In this document: in pieces, positions 1 through 6,895 of the stretch
Layout: each line of letters starts with the position of its first letter
Numbering within the stretch: position 1 is the first letter of the stretch
Origin: Chitinophaga pinensis
Lineage (GTDB): Bacteria; Bacteroidota; Bacteroidia; M30B66
DNA: 13,034 bases
Direction: 5' to 3'
Assembly (NCBI GenBank): GCA_943333015.1
Contig: CALQRR010000011.1
Span: 1 to 13,034 of the forward strand
Translations under genes and position numbers: made by a program
Notes under the pieces: model-generated
The model's input: only the letters and a program-made list of their open reading frames with translations
What the model was told of the DNA's origin: nothing
The model's database searches: none

Positions 1-1
1 T

Positions 2-856
2 AATGTCAGGCTAGATGGATTATCAAAGCAAGTTCAAACGCTTTCCGGTGATACTACAACCATGGGGTTGACTTATCGTCGTCTTACTTCTTCTTACGAC
101 CGTCTCAACAAAACCTACGATCAGTTGCTCGAAAATAATTCGCAACTCATGAAGGGGAAGGATGATGACAACCGCAAGTTGATGGGGCAATATCAACTTA
201 CTCAGGAAGAACTTCAGAAAAAAGAAGACCGCTTGCGTGATGCCGAGGCCGCTTTGGATAAACGAAAAGAAGAAGTAGACAAGCTCAGTGCTGACATGCG
301 TATTTATGAAGAAGAGCTGAATAACAAAGAAAAACGGGTGGCTGAATTAGAATCTGTCCTTGCCCGCAAAGATTCAACCGTTACAGCTTTACGTGAAAAA
401 GTATCAGCAGCATTATTGGGTTTTCAAGATAATGGTCTGACCGTTTCCACTAAAAACGGAAAGGTGTATGTCTCCTTGGAAGAACGTCTCTTATTCGAAT
501 CGGGTAGCACGGTTGTGGATTCAAAAGGAGTGGATGCCCTTAAAAAACTGGCCCAAGTGCTCGAGCGCGAAACAGATATCAATGTATTGATCGAAGGACA
601 CACGGATAATGTTCCAATCAAAAGTGCGACAATCAAAGACAACTGGGATTTGAGTGTATTGCGCGCCACTTCTATCATCCGGATCATTACATCCAATTCC
701 AAAGTAGATCAACGTACATTGACAGCCGCTGGTCGTGGAGAATATTTTCCAATCGATAAGGCCAATACTCCAGAAGCTCGTCGTAAAAACCGCCGGACAG
801 AAATCATCCTGTCTCCAAACCTCGATGAACTTTTTAAGATCTTAGAAAGCAACTAA
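2..856 (+). CDS. OmpA-family protein with coiled-coil region (5' end missing)
   Basis: Probable envelope protein that grips peptidoglycan through a C-terminal OmpA/MotB-like domain. The reading frame is open to the left window edge, so the true start and any signal peptide or lipobox lie outside; the in-frame ATG at 62 is probably internal. From about 90 to 415 the product is highly charged and rich in E, K, D, R, L and Q in heptad-like order, which suggests a long coiled coil or periplasmic stalk. The OmpA domain covers about 470-830. Numbered from the ATG at 62, it has GHTDNV with Asp182 and LSVLRA with Arg201, the pair that contacts diaminopimelate in this family, and ends in RRKNRRTE. This layout of stalk plus OmpA domain is common in Bacteroidota lipoproteins. 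The TAA stop directly abuts the stop of the convergent permease gene. The domain call is firm; the specific role is unknown. Confidence 0.9.
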   Translation, partial: NVRLDGLSKQVQTLSGDTTTMGLTYRRLTSSYDRLNKTYDQLLENNSQLMKGKDDDNRKLMGQYQLTQEELQKKEDRLRDAEAALDKRKEEVDKLSADMRIYEEELNNKEKRVAELESVLARKDSTVTALREKVSAALLGFQDNGLTVSTKNGKVYVSLEERLLFESGSTVVDSKGVDALKKLAQVLERETDINVLIEGHTDNVPIKSATIKDNWDLSVLRATSIIRIITSNSKVDQRTLTAAGRGEYFPIDKANTPEARRKNRRTEIILSPNLDELFKILESN

Positions 857-2083
857 TCAGCGTTGCAGGGGCGATAAAGAAGCAAGTCGTCGTTTATTCA
901 GTGTGCGCGATGCCGGAAACCAAGCGGCCAGTGCACCAATGGAAAGCACCGTGGCTGCTATGTAAAAGAGATCCGCTCCTTTCACTAGAACCGGATAGGC
1001 ATCTTCACCGTTAATCAATACAAGTTGGAATTTCGCTTGCATATACACCACCATCAAGCCCACCACTAATCCGGCAAGCATTCCGATGAGTGAAATGAGC
1101 ATGCCTTCGGCGAAGAAAATGCCGCGGATGGTTCCCCAATCGGCACCCAAGCTTTGAAGCGTTCGTATATCACGGGATTTGTCAACGATGAGCATGGTTA
1201 ACGATCCGGTTACATTGAAAATGGCTATTAGAAGAATAAACGCGAGGATCAGAAAGACACCCCATTTTTCTGCATTGATAATCTTGTAGAGCAGTTCATG
1301 CTGTTGAAATCTGTTTTTAAGCACAAAGCCAGGGCCTGCCAAAGCTTGAATATCCTCCATGACTTTATCTGGGTCAGCGCCTGGTTTAACCTGAATCTCT
1401 AGTGAGGAAAATTCATTTTCTCGATGAAAAAGTGCCCGCGCATAATCAAAGGGTACAAGCACATACCGCATGTCAAATTCAGGCTGAATCTCAAAAATAC
1501 CTGCAGGCCTTATGCTTCCCGTATAGAATGCTTCAGCGGGATTGAGACTAAAGCTCGCGTTGGCCTTCGGAACAAATATGTCGATGGGCTCACTGAGGTC
1601 ACCTAAACTAAGCGATAGCGTATAGGCAACACCACTTCCAACCAAAGCTGCAGGGGCATTTCCAAGCCAAAGCTTAAAATCGCCATCCACCATCATCGTA
1701 TCCAGGCCACTCATTTCCATCAACTCGGGGCCTACACCTTTGATGGTACATACGTATTGTGCGTCGCGGTAGGTGAGCAAGCCGTTTTCTTCAAGCACCG
1801 GCATCACACGCGCTACGCCGGCAATCTGCATTACACGTGTTTTGGACAGGTCCTTTTCGGTAAAAAATTTCTGATCACGGGCTTCAATGCGAATGTCGGG
1901 ATCGAAGCTGTTGTACAAGCTCACCACCCAGTTTTCCAATCCATTAAACGCCGACAATAAAATCACTAGCGCGCAGGTACCAACAAAAATCCCCATCACA
2001 GAAATGCCGGAGATGATGTTGATCACATTGGTGCTCTTCCTTGAGAAGAGATAACGCAAAGCGATGAACAGGGGGAAGCGCAC
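857..2083 (-). CDS. LolC/LolE/FtsX-type ABC transporter permease
   Basis: Inner-membrane permease of the MacB/FtsX superfamily, 408 aa, the usual LolC/LolE length. By family it would work with a LolD-type ATPase to release lipoproteins from the inner membrane, but no ATPase gene is in the window and the substrate cannot be read from sequence. One membrane helix lies near residues 20-47, followed by a large periplasmic MacB-like domain (about 48-270) and three helices near 275-300, 323-347 and 370-392. The cytoplasmic motif after helix 2, DKSRDIRTLQSLGA (301-314), is the LolC/E hallmark. The start is GTG (2083-2081), 4 nt after the rbfA stop, and there is no ATG nearby, so the gene is very likely co-transcribed and coupled with rbfA. 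Its TGA stop (859-857) touches the stop of the convergent OmpA gene. Confidence 0.88.
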   Translation of the reverse strand: MRFPLFIALRYLFSRKSTNVINIISGISVMGIFVGTCALVILLSAFNGLENWVVSLYNSFDPDIRIEARDQKFFTEKDLSKTRVMQIAGVARVMPVLEENGLLTYRDAQYVCTIKGVGPELMEMSGLDTMMVDGDFKLWLGNAPAALVGSGVAYTLSLSLGDLSEPIDIFVPKANASFSLNPAEAFYTGSIRPAGIFEIQPEFDMRYVLVPFDYARALFHRENEFSSLEIQVKPGADPDKVMEDIQALAGPGFVLKNRFQQHELLYKIINAEKWGVFLILAFILLIAIFNVTGSLTMLIVDKSRDIRTLQSLGADWGTIRGIFFAEGMLISLIGMLAGLVVGLMVVYMQAKFQLVLINGEDAYPVLVKGADLFYIAATVLSIGALAAWFPASRTLNKRRLASLSPLQR

Positions 2084-2087
2084 CAGA

Positions 2088-2429
2088 TCAGTCGTTTTTC
2101 AGCAAACGGTCAATGTTTTCCAAATAGTCCAGGGAGTCATCAATGTGAAATTCTAACTCAGGAACAATGCGCAGTTGGTGACGAACTTTTTCGCCTAAAC
2201 GTTTCCGAATATCTTTTTTTAACCCATTGATTTGTTCCAGCAGCTCTTTCTGATCGGCCACTTTGAACATACTTAGGTACACTTTTGCGTAGCCCAAATC
2301 CGGACTGATGCGTGCTGTAGTGACGGTTATAAATGCTCCGTTGAATAAATTCCGACTCTCTCGGAGGAAAATTTCTGCCATCTCCTTCTGGATCAGGCGG
2401 GCAACTTTTTTCTGACGCGTACTTTCCAT
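2088..2429 (-). CDS. rbfA: 30S ribosome-binding factor RbfA
   Basis: RbfA binds the immature 30S subunit and assists late 16S rRNA maturation, notably at the 5' end, and is needed for growth in the cold. The product from the ATG at 2429 is 113 aa, a normal RbfA length, beginning MESTRQKKVARLIQKE. The core KH-like fold is recognisable from ARISPDLGYAKVYLSMF (the family pattern of S-DL-A-VY-S) and from the RHQLRIVPELEFHIDDSLDY region, where the family has a P-L-F--D-S motif. A longer reading from a TTG at 2447 would add six residues, but that codon lies upstream of the likely -7 promoter box (2443-2436), so the ATG is preferred. The gene heads an operon with the permease 4 nt downstream and is divergent from the MsbA-type exporter. 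Confidence 0.95.
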   Translation of the reverse strand: MESTRQKKVARLIQKEMAEIFLRESRNLFNGAFITVTTARISPDLGYAKVYLSMFKVADQKELLEQINGLKKDIRKRLGEKVRHQLRIVPELEFHIDDSLDYLENIDRLLKND

Positions 2430-2435
2430 GTGCTG

Positions 2436-2443
2436 CAAAGGTA
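2436..2443 (-). promoter_or_regulatory. Bacteroidota -7 promoter box for rbfA
   Basis: Reading on the minus strand the box is TACCTTTG, a full match to the TAnnTTTG consensus used by the Bacteroidota primary sigma factor. Only 6 nt separate its last base from the rbfA ATG at 2429, so the inferred transcription start gives a leaderless or nearly leaderless mRNA. No convincing TTG -33 element is seen 17-23 nt upstream. Confidence 0.55.
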
Positions 2444-2465
2444 ACAAAGCAGCAGGGTTTATTTC

Positions 2466-2473
2466 TATCTTTG
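2466..2473 (+). promoter_or_regulatory. Bacteroidota -7 promoter box for the MsbA-type exporter
   Basis: TATCTTTG matches TAnnTTTG exactly and ends 10 nt before the ATG at 2484, implying a leader of only a few bases. It lies back to back with the rbfA box, 22 nt apart, so each promoter's upstream region overlaps the other's core. A TTG -33 element is not evident. Confidence 0.55.
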
Positions 2474-2483
2474 GCCATCTTAC

Positions 2484-4304
2484 ATGAAGCTTCTTCCCGG
2501 CCCCTATCGTTATATTCGTCCCTACTGGAGTTTTGTAGGTCTTAACATCTTCTTTAACCTTCTAGGGATCATCTTCGGATTGTTCTCCATCACACTTGCT
2601 ATTCCCTTTCTGGGACTGCTTTTTGGGACCGAACACCAAGTGCTTTCTGAGCCCGAGTTTTCCCTCAGTGCGGGTTGGCTGCAACAATATTTCTATTACC
2701 TGATTTCTGATGTGATTGCTTCCACCGGAAAAGAGGCTGCGCTCATGTGGATGTGTCTTACGATGCTGCTCATGTTTTTGCTTAAAAACGTGTTCCGCTA
2801 CCTGGCCATGTATTTCCTCGCTCCAGTTCGCAATGGGGTTATCATGGATATCCGCAACGCGCTCTACGATAAAATACTAATCCTGCCACTTTCCTACTAT
2901 TCCAACGAGCGAAAAGGGGACATCATGGCGCGGATGACAAACGATGTTCAGGAAATTGAGTGGTCGGTGATCGGTGCCATCGAAATGATTTTTCGCGATC
3001 CGCCAACCATCATCGTGTACTTGCTTACGCTCTTTATTATGAGCCCGCAACTCACACTATTCTCGTTGGTTTTGATTCCGCTTTCGGCGCTCATCATCGG
3101 GCGGATTGGAAAAAGCCTCAAACGCACATCTGATAAAGGCATGCAGCGGACGGGTGATTTACTTACCATCATTGAGGAAACTCTTGGCGGATTGAGAATC
3201 ATTAAGGCCTTTAATGCAGAAGGAACCAGTCGGAGTCGTTTCTTCGGAACCAATCACGAAGTGCGCCGGCTGATGAACCGGATTTATCGGAAAAAAGATC
3301 TGGCTTCTCCAGTGAGCGAAGTCTTTGGTGCTTTTGTAATTGTCGCCATCATGTGGTTTGGCGGCCGATCTGTTCTTGCCGGCACCGGCAGCCTCAGTCC
3401 GGAGATTTTTATGACATTCATTGTCGTGTTTTCGCAAATTCTTCCACCTGCAAAAGCCATCACACAAGCGTATTACAACCTTCAAAAAGGAAAAGCATCT
3501 TCCGAACGGGTAGAGCAAATTCTGCAATCGGAGGTCACTATTGTGGATAAGCAGGATGCGGTCAATCTGCAGGGCTTCAACACTGCAGTAACATACCGGG
3601 ATGTAACGTTTAGCTATGGCACCGAACCTGTTCTGGAACATATCAACTTCGAACTCACCAAAGGGAAAAGCATTGCATTGGTTGGCCAATCGGGCTCAGG
3701 AAAATCAACCCTGGCAGATCTATTACCGCGTTTTTATGATACCACTTCCGGTGCTGTTGAGATTGATGGCGTAGATGTTAAAAACTGCACATTACACAGC
3801 GTGCGCAATCTGATGGGCATTGTGAGTCAGGAAAGTATCCTGTTTAACGATACGGTATTTCGGAACATCGCCCTTGGACAGGAGCAGGCAACAGAGGAGG
3901 AGGTTATTCGCGCAGCAAAAATTGCCAATGCTCACGACTTTATCATGCAGCTTGAAGATGGGTATTACACCAATATCGGCGATCGCGGACATAAATTATC
4001 GGGCGGTCAGCGACAACGTTTGAGTATTGCACGGGCAGTTCTTAAAAATCCTCCTATCCTCATTCTGGACGAAGCAACATCTGCATTGGATACAGAAAGC
4101 GAACGTTTGGTTCAAGATGCGTTGAATCGACTAATGGAGCACCGCACCACACTCATCATCGCACACAGGCTTTCCACCATCCAACATGCCGATGAAATCT
4201 TAGTTGTTCAACATGGTCAGATTGTTGAACGAGGAACGCATCCTGTACTGCTTGAAAAAAACGGAGCTTACCGGAAATTGTACGATCTGCAATCATTTAA
4301 ATAA
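2484..4304 (+). CDS. MsbA-type ABC exporter (fused membrane and ATPase domains)
   Basis: Half-transporter of the type IV ABC exporter fold that would act as a homodimer in the inner membrane. At 606 aa it has the standard length. Residues 1-330 form the transmembrane domain, with hydrophobic helices near 17-45, 85-115, 165-205 and 280-330. Residues 365-600 form the ATPase: Walker A GQSGSGKST (401-409, Lys407), signature LSGGQ (505-509), Walker B ILILDE (Asp529, catalytic Glu530) and switch His561 in IIAHRLSTI, all intact. It most resembles proteins annotated as MsbA or lipid exporters in Bacteroidota, so lipid A-core flipping is plausible, but related multidrug exporters share every motif. 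It has its own promoter-like box and is transcribed away from rbfA; the next gene downstream is a tRNA. Confidence 0.92.
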   Translation: MKLLPGPYRYIRPYWSFVGLNIFFNLLGIIFGLFSITLAIPFLGLLFGTEHQVLSEPEFSLSAGWLQQYFYYLISDVIASTGKEAALMWMCLTMLLMFLLKNVFRYLAMYFLAPVRNGVIMDIRNALYDKILILPLSYYSNERKGDIMARMTNDVQEIEWSVIGAIEMIFRDPPTIIVYLLTLFIMSPQLTLFSLVLIPLSALIIGRIGKSLKRTSDKGMQRTGDLLTIIEETLGGLRIIKAFNAEGTSRSRFFGTNHEVRRLMNRIYRKKDLASPVSEVFGAFVIVAIMWFGGRSVLAGTGSLSPEIFMTFIVVFSQILPPAKAITQAYYNLQKGKASSERVEQILQSEVTIVDKQDAVNLQGFNTAVTYRDVTFSYGTEPVLEHINFELTKGKSIALVGQSGSGKSTLADLLPRFYDTTSGAVEIDGVDVKNCTLHSVRNLMGIVSQESILFNDTVFRNIALGQEQATEEEVIRAAKIANAHDFIMQLEDGYYTNIGDRGHKLSGGQRQRLSIARAVLKNPPILILDEATSALDTESERLVQDALNRLMEHRTTLIIAHRLSTIQHADEILVVQHGQIVERGTHPVLLEKNGAYRKLYDLQSFK

Positions 4305-4362
4305 TTTATTGGGCTGGAAATCAGTAGGGACGTATAAAATTTTAGAGGATTCGTTATTTCTA

Positions 4363-4394
4363 TTTGCTTTATGTTCTGAATTGTACTAGAATTG
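4363..4394 (+). promoter_or_regulatory. Candidate promoter for tRNA-Asn
   Basis: A TTTG at 4363-4366 is followed after 20 nt by TAGAATTG at 4387-4394, which differs from TAnnTTTG at one base. The spacing fits the Bacteroidota -33/-7 arrangement (17-23 nt), and transcription would start a few bases before the mature tRNA 5' end at 4412. This is inference from consensus and position. Confidence 0.45.
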
Positions 4395-4411
4395 CACCCG
4401 CAAAAATAAAT

Positions 4412-4485
4412 TCCTTGGTAGCTCAGCTGGTTAGAGCATCTGACTGTTAATCAGAGGGTCACTGGTTCGAGTCCAGTCCGAGGAG
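4412..4485 (+). tRNA. tRNA-Asn (anticodon GTT)
   Basis: A 74-nt tRNA whose full cloverleaf can be folded by eye. The acceptor stem TCCTTGG pairs with CCGAGGA (4478-4484) with one G-T wobble. The D arm is GCTC/GAGC, and the anticodon stem TCTGA/TCAGA carries the loop CTGTTAA with GTT at 4446-4448. The T arm is ACTGG/CCAGT around TTCGAGT. The discriminator base is G, as in other bacterial tRNA-Asn. The 3' CCA is not encoded (the sequence continues CAAAA), so it must be added by tRNA nucleotidyltransferase. It decodes AAC and AAT codons. Confidence 0.97.
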
Positions 4486-4502
4486 CAAAACAATCCAGTT
4501 TT

Positions 4503-4531
4503 AAAGCCACCAGTCCGGTGGCTTTTTTTTT
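4503..4531 (+). terminator. Intrinsic terminator after tRNA-Asn
   Basis: A perfect 9-bp stem, AAAGCCACC against GGTGGCTTT, encloses a 5-nt loop and runs into nine T residues (4523-4531). It starts 18 nt after the tRNA and ends 5 bp before the stop of the convergent DUF2490-like gene. On the minus strand the hairpin is followed by only three T residues, so it would be a poor terminator in that direction. Confidence 0.9.
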
Positions 4532-4536
4532 GCCCT

Positions 4537-5364
4537 TTATTCAAGATTTTCATTGTGACGCGGGATTTTATCTCCCTTGAAAAGATTCAAAGGATTCTCC
4601 CAAATCATATCAAAAGCAATGTAATGGGCACTATGAGGTTTATAGGATCCAACAAGGTTGTTCATGTACCCAACGTTATAGATCACAGCCGAACCGGTTG
4701 GCTTAAACGAATAGAACAAGCATATGCGACTTTCCCGATATTGATAGTCTGACCACCCAGCTGTTGAACTCGTGTTCTCTTTGGTGATCGAAAACAATGC
4801 TTCCGCACTCGTTATAAGGTAATGTTGCTTTTTCTGATCTAAATTGATGGTGAGTTGTGTTCGGATGCGGGTGCGCTGTTGAAACGGTTCATCCAACAAA
4901 ACAAATTCAGGAGTATAAAAGCTTCGCAAATCTACCCGGAGCGTATTGACGTATCTCAAACGATGTGTTTTGAGAATATAGTTCAGTCGGCCATATAGAC
5001 GTATTTCCTGCCTCACCGCTGGATTTTTCGATTCAAAGGGAGCTGCTGTTGCGTATTCATTTTGCAAACGGTAGCTTAATGCAGTAGAGTATTGCCAATG
5101 CGGATGAAACTGGTTGTAAAACTCTTCATTTATCACAAGGATTCCCTGTTTCTCGAATGGATTCCTGTTGTCGGGATCACTCATCCGGCCTGTCCCAATA
5201 TAGGTCACCGACTGTTTCTTATTTGCCGAATCCAAGGGTTGTCTAAAGCTGAACGCCATCCACATTGCTGTTTGCGTTTTTCCCAATCCAGGCGGACTGA
5301 TTTGTGAAAATGTGTTTAGTGTGGTAATAATTCCTAAAATGGTTAATCCGGCCGCTCTGGTCAT
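4537..5364 (-). CDS. Secreted DUF2490-like outer-membrane protein
   Basis: A 275-aa protein of unknown function. Residues 1-20 (MTRAAGLTILGIITTLNTFS) form a typical Sec signal peptide, cut before QISPPG. The rest alternates polar and hydrophobic residues in short strands with many aromatic residues, as expected of an outer-membrane beta-barrel. Segments such as RQEIRLYGRLNY, HRLRYVNTLRVD and RTRIRTQLTIN, together with the final strand HYIAFDMIWENPLNLF, resemble the DUF2490 family, which is frequent in Bacteroidota; this is pattern recognition, not a search. The ATG at 5364 is fixed by an in-frame TGA immediately upstream (5367-5365). It stands alone between a tRNA and a divergent E2 gene. A TATTTTG near 5394-5388 is one base short of the -7 consensus. 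Confidence 0.72.
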   Translation of the reverse strand: MTRAAGLTILGIITTLNTFSQISPPGLGKTQTAMWMAFSFRQPLDSANKKQSVTYIGTGRMSDPDNRNPFEKQGILVINEEFYNQFHPHWQYSTALSYRLQNEYATAAPFESKNPAVRQEIRLYGRLNYILKTHRLRYVNTLRVDLRSFYTPEFVLLDEPFQQRTRIRTQLTINLDQKKQHYLITSAEALFSITKENTSSTAGWSDYQYRESRICLFYSFKPTGSAVIYNVGYMNNLVGSYKPHSAHYIAFDMIWENPLNLFKGDKIPRHNENLE

Positions 5365-5596
5365 TCATGTTTGTTTTGGGAAAAATGCAAAATACTCTGA
5401 AAGATGTTTGGTTTACATTTTTATAGACTTAATGGAGCCTCTGATTTTTCAGTTTCAGCTGATTTGTAGATTTTTAAAATCATCTGGAATGGAGCCAAGT
5501 GGAATCTGTTTTCGGCTCAATGAGGAATGACAATTCGGATAGTCAAATACTGCCCCGAAAACACTAATTTTGCCGCTTAAACCATCTCATAAACGA
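5365..5596. other. Divergent intergenic region (longest gene-free stretch)
   Basis: These 232 bp separate the DUF2490-like gene from the E2 gene, both starting here. Besides the E2 -7 box at 5565-5572 I see only a 9-bp direct repeat AATGGAGCC (5431-5439 and 5488-5496) and a short GAGCC/GGCTC inverted pair near 5492-5517. A small open frame runs through part of it but lacks features of a real gene. Confidence 0.6.
5565..5572 (+). promoter_or_regulatory. Bacteroidota -7 promoter box for the E2 operon
   Basis: TAATTTTG matches TAnnTTTG and ends 24 nt before the preferred ATG at 5597, giving an inferred leader of about 20 nt. A TTG codon at 5570 that could extend the gene lies inside this box, which argues against using it as a start. 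No clear -33 TTG is visible. Confidence 0.5.
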
Positions 5597-6895
5597 ATGG
5601 CACAGTTTGATCTGATCATGCCTAAAATGGGCGAAAGCGTCGCCGAGGCTACAATCATTAAATGGTTGAAACAACCGGGCGATAGTGTAGAACTTGACGA
5701 GCCGGTACTTGAAATTGCAACAGATAAAGTCGACTCTGAAATCCCGTCACCTGTTGCTGGAATTCTGGAAAAGATTCTCTTTCAGGAAGGTGAAACTATT
5801 TTGGTGAATGCTGTCATTGCACACATCAATACCTCTGCCGATGCAGTTTCTGCGTCAGTAGCTCCAGCAGTTGTGCCTGCAAGCGCTGTCGCAGCTTCTA
5901 CCTCCGCAGCTCCTGTTACTGCCGAAAGTGAGGAAGATTACCGCTCCGATAGTGGTCGTTTTTATTCTCCATTGGTGCGCAATATCGCCCGTGAAGAGCA
6001 TATCTCCATGGAAGAACTCGAAGCGCTTGTTGGTTCAGGTAAAGATGGTCGTCTTACTAAAAACGACCTGTTGGCCTATCTCCCTCAACGGAAATCAGGT
6101 GCAGCTCCTGTGGCTGCGGCCAAACCTGCGGCTTCTGCTCCAACACCTGCGGCACGTCCTCAAGCTCCAGCGGTATCCGTTTCAGCCGGAGATGAAATCA
6201 TTGAGATGGACCGCATGCGCAAACTCATCGCCGATCACATGGTGATGTCTAAATCCGTAAGTCCACACGTGACCTCTTTTATTGAAGTCGATATGACCAA
6301 TATCGTGCAGTGGAGAGAACGCGTTAAAAATACATTTGAAAAGCGTGAAGGTGAAAAAATCACTTACACACCGATCATTATTGAAGCTGTAGCCAAAGCC
6401 ATCAAGGATTTTCCATTGGTAAATATTTCTGTTGATGGCACCACCATCATCAAACGGAAAAACATCAATATTGGAATGGCAACGGCACTTCCTAGCGGAA
6501 ATCTGATTGTACCGGTAATCAAAAATGCCGACATGATGAATCTCGTTGGCATAACCAAAAGTGTAAACAGTCTCGCTCAGCGGGCCCGTGCCAATAAACT
6601 TAGCCCAGATGATATTTCTGGCGGTACGTTTACGGTAACCAATGTCGGTTCGTTTGGAAATGTCATGGGAACACCCATCATCAATCAACCGCAGGTGGCC
6701 ATCATGGCTGTTGGTGTTATCAAGAAAAAGCCAGCCGTTTTAGAAACACCGCAGGGAGATGTAATCGCAATCCGTCACATGATGTTCTGCTCTCTTTCTT
6801 ACGATCACCGGGTGGTTGACGGCTCTCTTGGAGGTAGTTTCCTTCGCCGCATAGGTGATTATCTTGAATCTTTCGATCCCAATACCAGCATCTGA
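5597..6895 (+). CDS. 2-oxoacid dehydrogenase complex E2 (dihydrolipoamide acyltransferase)
   Basis: Core enzyme of a 2-oxoacid dehydrogenase complex; it moves the acyl group from E1 through a lipoyl arm to CoA. From the ATG at 5597 it has 432 aa. The lipoyl domain covers about 1-78, with the lipoylated Lys44 in ATDKVDSE. An Ala/Pro-rich linker follows, then a peripheral-subunit (E3) binding domain (about 121-160: SPLVRNIAREE...GKDGRLTKNDLLAYL), a second Ala/Pro linker (167-195), and the catalytic domain (200-430) with His404 and Asp408 in YDHRVVDG. One lipoyl domain and GTFTVTNVGSFG would fit a branched-chain-type or generalist E2; pyruvate and 2-oxoglutarate types cannot be excluded. No E1 or E3 gene is adjacent. 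The first 27 bases of a possible TTG-initiated extension overlap the promoter box, so the ATG is chosen. Its TGA overlaps the next ATG by one base. Confidence 0.93.
   Translation: MAQFDLIMPKMGESVAEATIIKWLKQPGDSVELDEPVLEIATDKVDSEIPSPVAGILEKILFQEGETILVNAVIAHINTSADAVSASVAPAVVPASAVAASTSAAPVTAESEEDYRSDSGRFYSPLVRNIAREEHISMEELEALVGSGKDGRLTKNDLLAYLPQRKSGAAPVAAAKPAASAPTPAARPQAPAVSVSAGDEIIEMDRMRKLIADHMVMSKSVSPHVTSFIEVDMTNIVQWRERVKNTFEKREGEKITYTPIIIEAVAKAIKDFPLVNISVDGTTIIKRKNINIGMATALPSGNLIVPVIKNADMMNLVGITKSVNSLAQRARANKLSPDDISGGTFTVTNVGSFGNVMGTPIINQPQVAIMAVGVIKKKPAVLETPQGDVIAIRHMMFCSLSYDHRVVDGSLGGSFLRRIGDYLESFDPNTSI

Noticed and set aside
2430..2447. TTG at 2447 as an upstream start for rbfA
   Set aside because: It would place translation initiation upstream of the -7 box; the ATG at 2429 gives the normal RbfA N-terminus and length.
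3159..3689. 176-residue open frame antisense to the MsbA-type exporter
   Set aside because: The plus-strand gene has all ABC motifs intact; the antisense product has no domain and is a shadow of it.
4412..4485. tRNA-Asn as an integration site for a mobile element
   Set aside because: No integrase and no repeat of the tRNA 3' end is seen in the flanks; the region downstream is a terminator and a normal gene.
5431..5496. 9-bp direct repeat AATGGAGCC as an operator pair
   Set aside because: It is short, has a 57-bp period with no symmetry, and is about as likely by chance; kept only as a note in the intergenic entry.
5312..5530. 72-residue open frame on the plus strand in the divergent intergenic region
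   Set aside because: It overlaps the DUF2490-like start on the other strand, has no promoter or recognisable domain, and its sequence resembles translated noncoding DNA.
5570..5596. TTG at 5570 as an upstream start for E2
   Set aside because: The codon lies inside the TAATTTTG box, and the lipoyl domain begins properly right after the ATG at 5597.
6182..6688. 168-residue open frame antisense to the E2 catalytic domain
   Set aside because: It lies fully within a well-supported gene and has no family features or promoter of its own.
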